NCBI RefSeq assembly: GCF_016908325.1
Contig: NZ_JAFBDR010000002.1
Span: forward strand, 62,001-126,000
Length of the DNA: 64,000 nucleotides
DNA from: Aquibacillus albus
GTDB taxonomy: Bacteria > Bacillota > Bacilli > Bacillales > Amphibacillaceae
Direction: 5' to 3'
The position numbers and the translations under genes were made by a program. Below, piece after piece: positions 34,879 through 43,936 of the stretch (position 1 is its first letter; every line of letters begins with the position of its first letter). The notes below the pieces were generated by a model, which did no database searches, had not been told where the DNA came from, and saw only the letters and a program-made list of their open reading frames with translations.

Positions 34879-35334
34879 TTAAGGCAACCAAATATTTAAT
34901 AAATGCGTAAAAATTAGGTAAACAGAAAAGGTCATAATCACTGAAATGGAAAGGTTTAACACAATCGTTTTCGGTTTCTTTAATCCCATTAACACCGCTT
35001 GTCCAACAATTAAAAATAACAAGGTCGCAATAATAAAGGAAAGAATCGGAAGAAGGACAACATATACCCCAAACAATGCAAATAGAATGATAGTTTTGCC
35101 ATACTTATTGATAAATGTTTCCCAGGAAAAAGACGAAGTACGATCACTCTTTTGAAGGAATGATTTAATAAGAAGAACAAGCGTAACAACCGCTATAACC
35201 GCTATAATAAACCTTGGAAAAACTGCTGGACCCGCAATTTGCCATGGTGTTTTTTCCGCAAAATTAAATGTCTCCATGAACATGATCAAACAAAAAATTA
35301 AGACACTAATACCAAAAATTCTATCTTGAACCAT
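34879..35334 (-). CDS. Tripartite tricarboxylate transporter, small membrane subunit (TctB)
   Basis: The ATG at 35334 follows GAAGGGAGAG. A 151-residue protein with four predicted helices (the first GISVLIFCLIMFMETFNF, the last SVIMTFSVYLIFTHLLNIWLP), the typical size and shape of TctB. It lies between tctC and tctA on one strand with short gaps, so the three form one operon. Confidence 0.85.
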   Translation of the reverse strand: MVQDRIFGISVLIFCLIMFMETFNFAEKTPWQIAGPAVFPRFIIAVIAVVTLVLLIKSFLQKSDRTSSFSWETFINKYGKTIILFALFGVYVVLLPILSFIIATLLFLIVGQAVLMGLKKPKTIVLNLSISVIMTFSVYLIFTHLLNIWLP

Positions 35335-35438
35335 TTTTTTCTCTCCCTTCTTAAGAAATCAAAGTGCCTCATAACGTGTAGAAAAATGAGTAACTAATGA
35401 TGGACGGTAGCCACCATTAGTTACAATGAAAGACTATA

Positions 35439-36494
35439 TTATTGTAATTCCATGTTTTCTGCTAACTCACCTAAACGATCATGCAGCTCTGTTACGAATG
35501 TTTCATATTCTTCATGATCCTTGTATCTAGTTATAGATCCTAGCTTAGCAACTTCTGCTTGTAATTCAGGATCATTTAAAGCTGCTTCAAACGCTGATTC
35601 TAATACAGTTACAACCTCTTCCGGAGTATCTTTTGGTACAAAAACACCACGGCTTGTAGCATTAGTAAATTCAACGCCCTGTTCAATCATGGTTGGAGAA
35701 TCTGGCATTTCTGCAAGACGCTCATCATGTGCTACACCAATGGAAACAAATGTACCTTCGTCAAAGTAACCTTTACCAGATGTATAGTTTGTCATGGTGC
35801 CGTCAATTTCGCCTGCAACAACTGCTTTAATGGCTGCCCCTGTACCTTCATAACCAATGAGCTTCACATCATCTGGTGATAGTCCTGCACTTTTAAGCAT
35901 GTCTGCTACGAAGAAGTGAGAAGTACCTCCAGGTGTCATTCCCCATTTCACTTCACCAGGGTTTTCTTTTACATAGTTAATGAAGTCGTCCATATTTTCC
36001 CAACCTGTGTCAGCATGAACCGTTGCAATGTTTGGTGTTTGAGTCAGCAATGAAACTGGTTGGAATGCTTCAAAAGAGTAATCAACAACACCAGAATAAT
36101 AAGCTGTAGCAATAACGTCATGACTACCTAAGATTGTATAACCATCTGGATCTGCATTTTTAACCTCTCTTGATCCAGTTGTAGAACTTGCACCCGGCAT
36201 GTTCACTGGAACTAGTGTAGCTCCGAGTTCTTCTTCCGCATATTTACCTACCAATCGGAAAATAATATCTGTTGCCCCACCCGGAGAATAAGGGATTACC
36301 AATTTCACTTGCTGCTCCGGATAATCACTTGCTGCTTCTGCACTTCCGGTATCTTCACTATTAGATTCAGAGCTTTCACTACCTGTACTGGAATCCGCAC
36401 CGTCATCACCGGAGCTTGTCCCACTCGCTGAGCCACAAGCTGCTAAAACCAAAGCCAACATGACCACAAAACATATCGATAGTAACTTTTTCAC
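35439..36494 (-). CDS. Tripartite tricarboxylate transporter substrate-binding lipoprotein (TctC)
   Basis: Starts with GTG at 36494 after AGGGGGATT. The signal peptide ends in the lipobox LAAC (Cys20). A Ser/Gly/Asp-rich linker (about 21-55) leads to the TctC fold with VKLVIPYSPGGATDIIFR, PGASSTTGSREV and the GTSHFFVADML / KLIGYEGTGAAIKAVVAGEIDGTM segments that hold the carboxylate ligand. It captures the ligand outside the membrane for TctA/TctB. First gene of the operon. Confidence 0.9.
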   Translation of the reverse strand: MKKLLSICFVVMLALVLAACGSASGTSSGDDGADSSTGSESSESNSEDTGSAEAASDYPEQQVKLVIPYSPGGATDIIFRLVGKYAEEELGATLVPVNMPGASSTTGSREVKNADPDGYTILGSHDVIATAYYSGVVDYSFEAFQPVSLLTQTPNIATVHADTGWENMDDFINYVKENPGEVKWGMTPGGTSHFFVADMLKSAGLSPDDVKLIGYEGTGAAIKAVVAGEIDGTMTNYTSGKGYFDEGTFVSIGVAHDERLAEMPDSPTMIEQGVEFTNATSRGVFVPKDTPEEVVTVLESAFEAALNDPELQAEVAKLGSITRYKDHEEYETFVTELHDRLGELAENMELQ

Positions 36495-36624
36495 TTGGAA
36501 ATCCCCCTATTTTTTTTATTTATGATAAGAGCGAATTCTTCTTGTTAAAAGGTCGTGAGCCGAAAAGCTAGTAACCTATTAATCGAAGAATTACCCCTTT
36601 CATGTATTTTTTTCAAACCCCTTT

Positions 36625-37623
36625 TTAACCTAATACAGTCGTTGCATATTCATATAATGCCGGTGAACCACCAGTATGAAGGAATAATAGCTTTTGATCC
36701 TTTTTAAAATAACCTTTACGAACCAAGTCTATTAATCCAGCCATTGCTTTTCCTGAATATACTGGATCAAGCAAAATCCCTTCTGTTTTCGCTAAAAGCT
36801 GAACAGCTTCCTTCATTTCATCTGTCGGCAATGAGTACCCCGGACCGACATATTCATCAAAACACGTGACAGCCTCAGAAGCTATTGTTTGCTTAACCCC
36901 AACACGATCAGCTGTTTTTTGAACCAAATTGTAAACTAGCTGTTCCTGCTCTTCTTTTTTTCTACTAACATTAACACCAACAACAGGAATATTTGTGTTA
37001 TTCCCTTGAAAACCTGTGACAAGACCAGCATGTGTTCCCGAGCTTCCACTTGCACAAACGACAGAATCGATATCGATGCCTTTCTCGTACATCTGCTGTT
37101 CAATCTCCTGGGCACAGGCAACATATCCTGTTGCGCCAATTTCATTGGAGCCACCACCCGGGATGATATATGGAGATCCACCATCTGCTCTGACCAACTC
37201 GGCTTCTTTCTCCATCTCAGCAGCTATGTCTGACCCACCAGCTACGACCCTTACCTTGTCCGCTCCAAGTAACCGGTAAAGAAAATTATTCCCGCTTGCC
37301 GCTTCATTGTAGGTGTTTGGGACTCGTTCCTCTAACACAAGAATACAATCGAGCCCTTCCTTAATTGCAGCTGATAACGTTAAACGGCAATGATTGGATT
37401 GGATTGCCCCGCATGTGATTAACGTATCCGCGTTTTTTTCCAATGCATCGGCCACTAGGAACTCCAATTTTCTTGTTTTATTCCCACCTAACGTTAGTCC
37501 AAGCAGATCATCTCTTTTCATAAATATTTCCGGACCTGCTAATTCCTTAGATAGGTGTGCTAGATATTCAAGTGGTGTATCCCCTTCTGTATACTTTCTT
37601 CTTGGAAATTTAGCTAAATTCAT
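36625..37623 (-). CDS. D-cysteine desulfhydrase / ACC deaminase family PLP enzyme
   Basis: The ATG at 37623 follows CCAGGAGG. The 332-residue protein is a fold-type II PLP enzyme with the cofactor Lys in GLTLGGNKTRKLEF (Lys50), an SNHCR segment that holds the carboxylate, PGGGSNEIGATGY, and ASGSSGTHAGLV for phosphate binding. This matches D-cysteine desulfhydrase (DcyD) and 1-aminocyclopropane-1-carboxylate deaminase, which cannot be separated by eye. It is divergent from a LysR gene that probably controls it and possibly the TTT operon downstream. Confidence 0.85.
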   Translation of the reverse strand: MNLAKFPRRKYTEGDTPLEYLAHLSKELAGPEIFMKRDDLLGLTLGGNKTRKLEFLVADALEKNADTLITCGAIQSNHCRLTLSAAIKEGLDCILVLEERVPNTYNEAASGNNFLYRLLGADKVRVVAGGSDIAAEMEKEAELVRADGGSPYIIPGGGSNEIGATGYVACAQEIEQQMYEKGIDIDSVVCASGSSGTHAGLVTGFQGNNTNIPVVGVNVSRKKEEQEQLVYNLVQKTADRVGVKQTIASEAVTCFDEYVGPGYSLPTDEMKEAVQLLAKTEGILLDPVYSGKAMAGLIDLVRKGYFKKDQKLLFLHTGGSPALYEYATTVLG

Positions 37624-37785
37624 TACTAACCTCCTGGCAAGGAAATCTTTATCAAAAGTTTTCTGAATTATTTTATATTTAAAAGTTTACATGAGGTGGT
37701 ATTATTAGTAAAATTAAACATATTAATGATGATATTAAAAATAACTTAACGCGTGAGGTTATCTAACATAAGAGAGGTGGTTGGT

Positions 37786-38712
37786 ATGGATAATAATTTA
37801 ATCGTATTCGTCAATGTAGCTGAGCAGGAAAGCTTTTCGCGGGCAGCAAATTTACTCCATATGACACCTTCAGCAATAAGCTTGAATATTAAATCGTTAG
37901 AGAAAAAACTTGAAGTAAAGCTTTTTGATCGCACGAATAAATATGTACGTCTTACGACAGCAGGAGAAATTTTATATGAGCATGCAAAGGAAATACTTTA
38001 CAAATACACCCATGTAAAGCACTTGTTAGAGGACTTGAATCAATCACCAACCGGACCGATTTCTATTGGTGCTGCATATACATTTGGTGAATATTTTTTG
38101 CCAAACATTCTCTTTGCGTTTCATAAAATGTACCCCAAGATTTTGCCAGATATAAAAATCTTAAACTCGAAACGGGTTTCCAGAAGAATAGATAACCATG
38201 AGCTGGATGTTGGCTTCGTTGTCGGAGATGTCTTTGAAGAAGGGGACCGAGTCATCACTCCTTTTTCACAAGATAAAATGGTTCTTGTTGTGCCATATAA
38301 TCATCCTTTAACACAAAAGCGACATTTAGATTTCAGGCAATTGGAAGAGGAAACATGGATTATTCGAGAAGAGGGATCAGGTACGCGAAAAGTAACAAAT
38401 CGCTTGTTTTCCCAATTAGGGATATCTCCAAACAGAATAATGAGCTTCGGAAGCTCCCAAACCATTAAAAAATCAGTGGCACTAGGATTAGGGATTTCCT
38501 ACTTATCCGAGTTTGTCGTGAAGGAAGAGGTATCGTTAGGAAAATTAACGTCCATTGAATTAAAGGACTACCCAAATACCGGAAAGTTTTCCATCATGAC
38601 AAACAAAACAAAAATCCAATCAAGACCAACAAACATATTTTTGGATTTCCTCCAGAGCTACACCCCACCCAAAAATATATTCCTATCCCAAGGACAGAGC
38701 ATCATCCGATAA
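37786..38712 (+). CDS. LysR-family transcriptional regulator
   Basis: The ATG at 37786 follows GAGAGGTGG; the longer frame from 37753 contains this site. The 308-residue protein has the N-terminal winged helix (FVNVAEQESFSRAANLLHMTPSAISLNIKSLE, residues 8-39) and the LysR effector domain with GPISIGAAYTFGEYFLPNIL and WIIREEGSGTRK. It lies divergent from the D-cysteine desulfhydrase-like gene and is its likely regulator. Effector unknown. Confidence 0.9.
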   Translation: MDNNLIVFVNVAEQESFSRAANLLHMTPSAISLNIKSLEKKLEVKLFDRTNKYVRLTTAGEILYEHAKEILYKYTHVKHLLEDLNQSPTGPISIGAAYTFGEYFLPNILFAFHKMYPKILPDIKILNSKRVSRRIDNHELDVGFVVGDVFEEGDRVITPFSQDKMVLVVPYNHPLTQKRHLDFRQLEEETWIIREEGSGTRKVTNRLFSQLGISPNRIMSFGSSQTIKKSVALGLGISYLSEFVVKEEVSLGKLTSIELKDYPNTGKFSIMTNKTKIQSRPTNIFLDFLQSYTPPKNIFLSQGQSIIR

Positions 38713-38713
38713 A

Positions 38714-38746
38714 AAGAGCGCCGGCAAAAAGCCAGCGCTCTTTTTC
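38714..38746. terminator. Bidirectional intrinsic terminator
   Basis: AGAGCGCCGGC / GCCAGCGCTCT stem with A-run and T-run on the two sides, serving the LysR gene (plus) and the deaminase-like gene (minus). Confidence 0.85.
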
Positions 38747-38753
38747 ACGCAAG

Positions 38754-38798
38754 TGTCCGCGTATGGAGGACAACTGTCCACAGAGGGGGTCAGACCCC
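38754..38798 (+). repeat. REP-like repeat, supplies stop codon of the deaminase-like gene
   Basis: TGTCCGCGTATGG, AGGACAACTGTCC, GGGGGTCAGACCCC. On the minus strand it gives GGG GTC TGA. It lies between that stop and the bidirectional terminator. Confidence 0.9.
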
Positions 38799-40010
38799 TA
38801 ATGCTGTTTTGTTCACTTGTATTCCTTTTTTCCATATTGCTAGTCTTTTTGGGCGTTCTAGTAATACGTTGCGGGTGTTTTTGGTGTCAAATAGGACTAG
38901 GTCTGCTTGGTTGTTAAGTGCTATTCCGTGGGACTGGATGCCTAATGCTTTTGCAGCGTGTATGGTTGTCATATCAAGTAGTGTTTCAGAGTCCTTTAGC
39001 GTTCCCATTTGTGCTACATGTGCTAGAAGTAAGGCTACATCTAATGGATCACCTGTACCAAAGGGAGTGAACGGGTTTTGAATGTTGTTCGTTCCAACGA
39101 TAACATTGGCCCCCTCCTCTAAAAGAAGCTTTACAGGTGTCACGCCACGCCTAACGCGTTCTTTATCACTCCGACCATTAAGAAATAAGTCGGTGGCTGG
39201 CAGCGTCATTACATGGATACCCGCTTTAGCAATATCTTTAGCAATTTGCTTTGCTTCCTCCTGCGGTACGGAGCCAAGTGATGTCAAATGCCCCACCGCT
39301 ACACGTCCTTCTAACCCATATGTTAATGTCCGACTAACGATATCTTTGATCGCCAATTGCTTTGGATTATCGGAAAAATCTACATGAAAATCGAGCGCTT
39401 TATCAAATCGATGAGCCAAATCAAATACCAAATCCAAATGTCCAATTGGATTTGGGTCATTATATGGTATCCCGCCAACGACATCTGCCCCCATAATCAA
39501 AGACTCTTCCAAAAGTTCAGCTGTACCTTTTTGTTGAAAAATCCCTTCTTGGGGAAATGTAACCAGCTGTAAATCAATACGGTCACGATATTGCTGCTTA
39601 AGCTCTAATAAAACCTCCATCCCTTTTAAACCTACAATTGGATCAACCTCAACATGGCACCTTATGTTAGTGACACCATATGAAATACACTTTTCCAACA
39701 CTTTGATCGAGCGTTGTTTAATATCGTCTTTTGTAAAACCTTTCTTTAAGTCACCTGTTAATTGAATTGCTTCATCTAACGTCGTTGCGTCCTCATTCAT
39801 TTGATCAAGCAAATAGGCTTTATCCAAATGAATATGCGGCTCAATCAGACCAGGCAAAAGAACCCTACCATCAGCGTCCATGATTTGCTTTGCATGAGGT
39901 AACCGTTCTTCCGCCTTTGATAGATAGGTAATGCTCCCATTCTGAACACCTACATCCATTAAGTGATTATAGTGTGGAATGGAAGCCTTATGAATCAACG
40001 TGTCTAGCAT
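38790..40010 (-). CDS. Cytosine deaminase-like amidohydrolase, variant active site
   Basis: The ATG at 40010 follows AGGGGGGC. The 406-residue protein belongs to the cytosine-deaminase-like amidohydrolases: EPHIHLDKAYLL (metal His-x-His), VRCHVEVDP-type segment IRCHVEVDPIVG, FHVDFSDNP and VAVGHLTSL. At the place where cytosine deaminase has its metal-bound Asp (GxDxxxDPW), this protein reads GTNNIQNPF, with Asn in both positions. The two paralogues in this window keep Asp. It may be a functionally different subgroup. The stop codon lies in a dispersed repeat. Confidence 0.8.
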   Translation of the reverse strand: MLDTLIHKASIPHYNHLMDVGVQNGSITYLSKAEERLPHAKQIMDADGRVLLPGLIEPHIHLDKAYLLDQMNEDATTLDEAIQLTGDLKKGFTKDDIKQRSIKVLEKCISYGVTNIRCHVEVDPIVGLKGMEVLLELKQQYRDRIDLQLVTFPQEGIFQQKGTAELLEESLIMGADVVGGIPYNDPNPIGHLDLVFDLAHRFDKALDFHVDFSDNPKQLAIKDIVSRTLTYGLEGRVAVGHLTSLGSVPQEEAKQIAKDIAKAGIHVMTLPATDLFLNGRSDKERVRRGVTPVKLLLEEGANVIVGTNNIQNPFTPFGTGDPLDVALLLAHVAQMGTLKDSETLLDMTTIHAAKALGIQSHGIALNNQADLVLFDTKNTRNVLLERPKRLAIWKKGIQVNKTALGV

Positions 40011-40097
40011 CGTAAGCCCCCCTATGAAATAATCGAACTGCTAAAATATATTACTAGAAGAACAGGCTTAGCAGTCTAGTTGTAGGCATCTAAAAAA

Positions 40098-40790
40098 TTA
40101 TGGAGTCCCACCTAACTCAGATAACATGATTCGGTAATTAAGTTGAACATCCTCTAGGTGTCTTTGCATTAACATACCGCTTTTTTCCGAATCCTTTTCT
40201 TTCACTGCTTTTAAAATTTCTTTATGATAATAAAAAGCATGTTCAATATCATCATTAATAGCCATTTCCATTCTTACTTTTTTAAAATTATCCACTACAG
40301 ATTTATAGACGCTGACAATCACATCGTTTTGGGTAGCCAACGCTAACGTCCCATGAAAATCTAAGTCGGGCACAATTATCGATGTTCCGTTTGCTACACA
40401 AATACGCAAGTCATCCATAGACTTTTCCAATCTGTCTATACAATCAATATCTCTTCTTTTCGCTGCTAAGTAGGCAATTTTCACTTCTATTCCTTTTCTA
40501 AATTCTAATAAATCCAAAGACTGGTTAACATCCATGGAAGGCAGCCAAGTTGTAATGTCCTTCAATTCATTATGATGAAGCGTTGTTTTTAAATAAGCTC
40601 CCTTTCCGGCCCGCTTTTCAATGATGCCTCTCTCCGCAAGAATTTGTAGAGCTTCTCGAATCGATGACCTCCCGACCTCTAATAATTGAACTAAATCTCG
40701 TTCAGACGGAAGTTTATCACCTGCTTGAAGACCCTTTTTCCTAATATAATCTAATAAAAACTTCTGAACCGTTTCACTTACAACAATCAT
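40098..40790 (-). CDS. GntR-family (FadR-type) transcriptional regulator
   Basis: The ATG at 40790 follows CAAGGAGAAAC. The 230-residue protein has an N-terminal winged helix (KLPSERDLVQLLEVGRSSIREALQILAERGIIEKRAGKGAYL, about residues 30-70) and a C-terminal all-helical FCD effector domain with DLDFHGTLALATQND and YYHKEILKAVKEKD, which often binds a metal and a carboxylate. An 18-bp palindrome lies 40 bp upstream of its start and recurs upstream of the ABC operon at 59.9 kb, so it probably regulates itself and that operon. Confidence 0.9.
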   Translation of the reverse strand: MIVVSETVQKFLLDYIRKKGLQAGDKLPSERDLVQLLEVGRSSIREALQILAERGIIEKRAGKGAYLKTTLHHNELKDITTWLPSMDVNQSLDLLEFRKGIEVKIAYLAAKRRDIDCIDRLEKSMDDLRICVANGTSIIVPDLDFHGTLALATQNDVIVSVYKSVVDNFKKVRMEMAINDDIEHAFYYHKEILKAVKEKDSEKSGMLMQRHLEDVQLNYRIMLSELGGTP

Positions 40791-40829
40791 GGTCGTTTCT
40801 CCTTGCGTGATTAGATTTTTCAGCAAACC

Positions 40830-40847
40830 GGTATGACCGGTCTTACC
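40830..40847 (-). promoter_or_regulatory. GntR operator candidate, copy 1
   Basis: GGTATGACCGGTCTTACC is a near-perfect 18-bp palindrome of the GGT...ACC type typical of FadR-subfamily operators. It lies upstream of the gntR gene. Confidence 0.75.
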
Positions 40848-41030
40848 AGAAAAATATCCATTTATTTCCGATGCCATATAGTCACAATATCACCATCAAC
40901 AATCATCGTCTTGTACTCCGTTAAGTTTTCTGACGTGGTTTATAAACAAGCGAAAAAACCATTTCGAATAAGACACAAATTAAATGAAAAAAAACAATCC
41001 ACCACATTAGCTCCTATGATACGGGTGCTT

Positions 41031-42434
41031 CTAGTATTCATTAAATCGTTCCCCGTTTTTTTCACGTACACCTGATATTACTTTCAGCCATTTTCCTCTA
41101 TTGTTAAAAACTTTATTTTTTAGTTGTTCATAAACTAAATTACCATGACATATCGTATGGGTAACTTTACACCTAAACGTTTCACCAACATATGGGCTAT
41201 GCGGATGCTTATATAGCAAATCTTCTTGCTTACATTGATTGTTTATATCGGGATTTAGGATAACTAAATCTGCATCACTCCCCTCCCTTATCATCCCTTT
41301 ATCCGGGAACAGTCCAAAGCGTTTAGCAGCATTTTCTGCTGTTAACTTTGCTATTTGTGGGAGTGAAAGGTTGTAGTCATAATAGGCTTTATCAAAAAAC
41401 GCTTCTAATGAGGACTGGCCACCTGAGATTCCACCCCAAGCTTTAAAATAATCATTAGCAAACTTTTCTTTATCTTCCGTTGGACAGGGAGAATGATCGG
41501 AGGAAATCATGTCGATTTCTCCTAAAGATACCTTTTCCCATAGACTTTTTCTTTCTGCTTCTACCCTTAAAGGCGGTGCACACTTGGCAACCGCTCCCTT
41601 GTCTACTAATGAACTTTGGTTGAACCATAAGTAATGCGGGCATGTTTCCACACTAATGTCCAACCCTTTTCTTTTTGCTTCAGTAATTAAATCAACAGCT
41701 TTTGCACTACTAATATGAACAAAATGGATAGAACAACCGGTTTCTTCAGCAAATACTAATGCACGCGAAACTGCTTCCACTTCAGCAATGACAGGACGTG
41801 AAGAAGAATAGTCGTCTGCAGAAAATTTACCCTGACTAATTTTTTCTTCTGCAAGCCTACTAACTAAATCTCCACTTTCAGAATGCAGAGCCAATACTTT
41901 ATTTGCTTTAGCAATCTTTTTCATACCTTCCATTAAAGTTAAATCATCTACATTCTCAAATTCTGGTGTTCCTGTAGGAGATAGAAAAGCTTTAAAACCA
42001 ATAACGCCTTTTTCTGCTAATCCTGCCAATTCCTCTAAGTTACCTGGAACTAGTCCTCCCCATAATCCAAAGTTTATTACTGATTTTTCTTCACCAATAA
42101 AGCCTTTTTGATGGAAAGCCGGAACATTAATGGTTGAAGGGATTCCATTTAATGGCATGTCAAAGAAGGTAGTGCAACCTCCCTTGGCTAAAGCATGAGA
42201 TCCTGTCACAAAGCCCTCCCAGTGTTCTCTACCTGGCTCACTAAAATGAACATGGACGTCAATCATTCCTGGTAAAACAAATGAATTTTCAGCATCAATT
42301 ACTTCTCCCTTCACATCCATGTGTTTACCTATCTGTACGATTTTCCCATCTTTAATAGCTATATCTAACGTTTCTACTTTATTTTCAAGTACGACGTTTC
42401 CATTCTTAATGATTAAATCATAATTACTACCCAT
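41031..42434 (-). CDS. allB: Allantoinase / hydantoinase-type amidohydrolase
   Basis: I take the ATG at 42434 after AAAGGTGG. The 467-residue protein has the cyclic amidohydrolase signature DVHVHFSEPGREHWEGF (metal His-x-His), a probable carboxylated Lys in VIGFKAFLSPTG, metal His residues in LALHSESG and HFVHISSA, and the catalytic Asp in ISSDHSPCP. The SEPGREHWEGF and FLSPTG segments favour allantoinase over dihydropyrimidinase. It would open allantoin to allantoate. No allantoate amidohydrolase gene is adjacent, so the substrate is a prediction. Confidence 0.82.
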   Translation of the reverse strand: MGSNYDLIIKNGNVVLENKVETLDIAIKDGKIVQIGKHMDVKGEVIDAENSFVLPGMIDVHVHFSEPGREHWEGFVTGSHALAKGGCTTFFDMPLNGIPSTINVPAFHQKGFIGEEKSVINFGLWGGLVPGNLEELAGLAEKGVIGFKAFLSPTGTPEFENVDDLTLMEGMKKIAKANKVLALHSESGDLVSRLAEEKISQGKFSADDYSSSRPVIAEVEAVSRALVFAEETGCSIHFVHISSAKAVDLITEAKRKGLDISVETCPHYLWFNQSSLVDKGAVAKCAPPLRVEAERKSLWEKVSLGEIDMISSDHSPCPTEDKEKFANDYFKAWGGISGGQSSLEAFFDKAYYDYNLSLPQIAKLTAENAAKRFGLFPDKGMIREGSDADLVILNPDINNQCKQEDLLYKHPHSPYVGETFRCKVTHTICHGNLVYEQLKNKVFNNRGKWLKVISGVREKNGERFNEY

Positions 42435-42504
42435 CTTATCAGCCACCTTTTTTTAACAAATAGCTCTGTCATAAGAGTTGATATTTGATGATTGACTCCG
42501 GATG

Positions 42505-42539
42505 CTTAAAAATCGTGTAAAACATTGATTTCACACGAT
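42505..42539 (-). terminator. Intrinsic terminator of the deaminase-like gene at 42598
   Basis: On the minus strand ATCGTGT / ACACGAT is followed by TTTTTAAG. Confidence 0.65.
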
Positions 42540-42597
42540 GAGTCAAAAATCAACCCCAATCTTTAACACCGCCTAACAACAAACAACGTTACTATTA

Positions 42598-43827
42598 TTA
42601 ATCTAACCCTCCAGAAACCAATCTCCCTCTATACATCACAGCCTTTCTTTCTGATCTACGTGCTACTGCTTCTGCAGAGCAAGAAGCATTAACAAAAACG
42701 ATGGTTGCTTCCTCGCCTATCTTCGGCCATATACCTTCTCCTGCTTTATTTAATGGAGTTTTTCCTCCTGTAATCAGCCCTAAAGATTGAGCCAAAGATT
42801 TCTCATCTAGCCAGCGAAAATACTCTGCTACCCGTGTTAATTTTTCTAACGTATCCCCATTGCCAAACGGTGACCAATGGTCCATAACTGTATCAGTACC
42901 TAATGAAACATTGACCCCTTTTTCTAATAAAAGAGGAATTGGGATAAGAGGGCCTGTTGCTCTTGAAGAGGCAACTGTAGCAATAGATATATCTAATTCA
43001 TTAAGTTGTTCAGCAATTTCTGCGGCTTCCTGGATAGATACTCCTGCTAGCCCTAAGGCATGACTAATCGTTACCCGACCATTCCATCCCGCTTCCTCAG
43101 TCATGGCTGCCAACCTTTTGATCGTAAATGTTCCTAAATGCCCTGGATCATGTAAGTGGATATCAATATCTGCATCATGCTCAACAGCAAGATCCATTAT
43201 GGTGTTTAATGACTTTTCAATATCTAGATCGACAGTAGCTGGATCTACCCCTCCAACCAAATTTGCACCAGTTCGCAGTGCTTGACGGACCAACTGAACA
43301 GAGTCATTTCGAAGTAGACCATGTTGGGGAAAAGCTACAATTTCAAACGCCATCTTATCAGAAAAAGATTCGGTAGCTTCAAGCGTAGCCTCTAGATTCT
43401 TTAATCCTACCACTTGGTCAATATTACAATGCGTTCGAACATGTGTAACGCCTAAACGAAGAAGTAACTGTAATATCTTTTCCGCTCTCTCTTTAGCAGT
43501 TGGTAGTAATTTAGGAAGCAATTTTTGCTCTTCTTCTATTCTTGTAAAAATATTTTTAAATGGAGAGCATGCTTGCCACGGACCGCCGAAATAAGTTTTA
43601 TCAATGTGAATGTGCATCTCTTTAAAAGCTGGTAGCGCAAGTGAATTTTTAGCATCGACCGTTTCTAGACTAGTATCTAATGGTTTTGTTCCAGATGCTA
43701 TCTTTGATATTTTTCCGTCTTCTATTAACAGATGGAATATACTAGTTTCAGTCCTTGCAATACTTTCAGTCAGATCACTGTAACCAGTTTCTAAACGCAC
43801 ATTTGTAAGCCAATAAGTATTAGACAT
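42598..43827 (-). CDS. Cytosine deaminase-like amidohydrolase
   Basis: I use the ATG at 43827; an ATG 12 bp upstream sits directly against its AAAGGG site and is less likely. The 409-residue protein shows EMHIHIDKTYFGGPW, VRTHCNIDQVVG, IDIHLHDPGHLG, VTISHALGL and LGTDTVMDHWSPFGNGD, the complete metal and base-binding set of the bacterial cytosine deaminase family. It resembles the product at 55807 closely in motif wording (HLHDPGHLGTFTIK versus HLHEPGHLGKYTID), so the two are paralogues. Likely action: deamination or ring hydrolysis of a pyrimidine-like heterocycle. Confidence 0.82.
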   Translation of the reverse strand: MSNTYWLTNVRLETGYSDLTESIARTETSIFHLLIEDGKISKIASGTKPLDTSLETVDAKNSLALPAFKEMHIHIDKTYFGGPWQACSPFKNIFTRIEEEQKLLPKLLPTAKERAEKILQLLLRLGVTHVRTHCNIDQVVGLKNLEATLEATESFSDKMAFEIVAFPQHGLLRNDSVQLVRQALRTGANLVGGVDPATVDLDIEKSLNTIMDLAVEHDADIDIHLHDPGHLGTFTIKRLAAMTEEAGWNGRVTISHALGLAGVSIQEAAEIAEQLNELDISIATVASSRATGPLIPIPLLLEKGVNVSLGTDTVMDHWSPFGNGDTLEKLTRVAEYFRWLDEKSLAQSLGLITGGKTPLNKAGEGIWPKIGEEATIVFVNASCSAEAVARRSERKAVMYRGRLVSGGLD

Positions 43828-43901
43828 AAAGGAAACCATCCCTTTCTATTTAACGTTCTACTTTGGTGTGACTCCATAAATAGGCCACGATTGATAAATG
43901 T

Positions 43902-43936
43902 AAAAAGGGAGAGGATCCTCTCCCCTCTCCCTTTTT
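43902..43936 (-). terminator. Intrinsic terminator of the peptide-type binding-protein gene
   Basis: AAAAAGGGAGAGG / CCTCTCCCTTTTT is a long perfect stem that overlaps the TAA stop of the gene. The flanking runs allow action in both directions. Confidence 0.8.
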
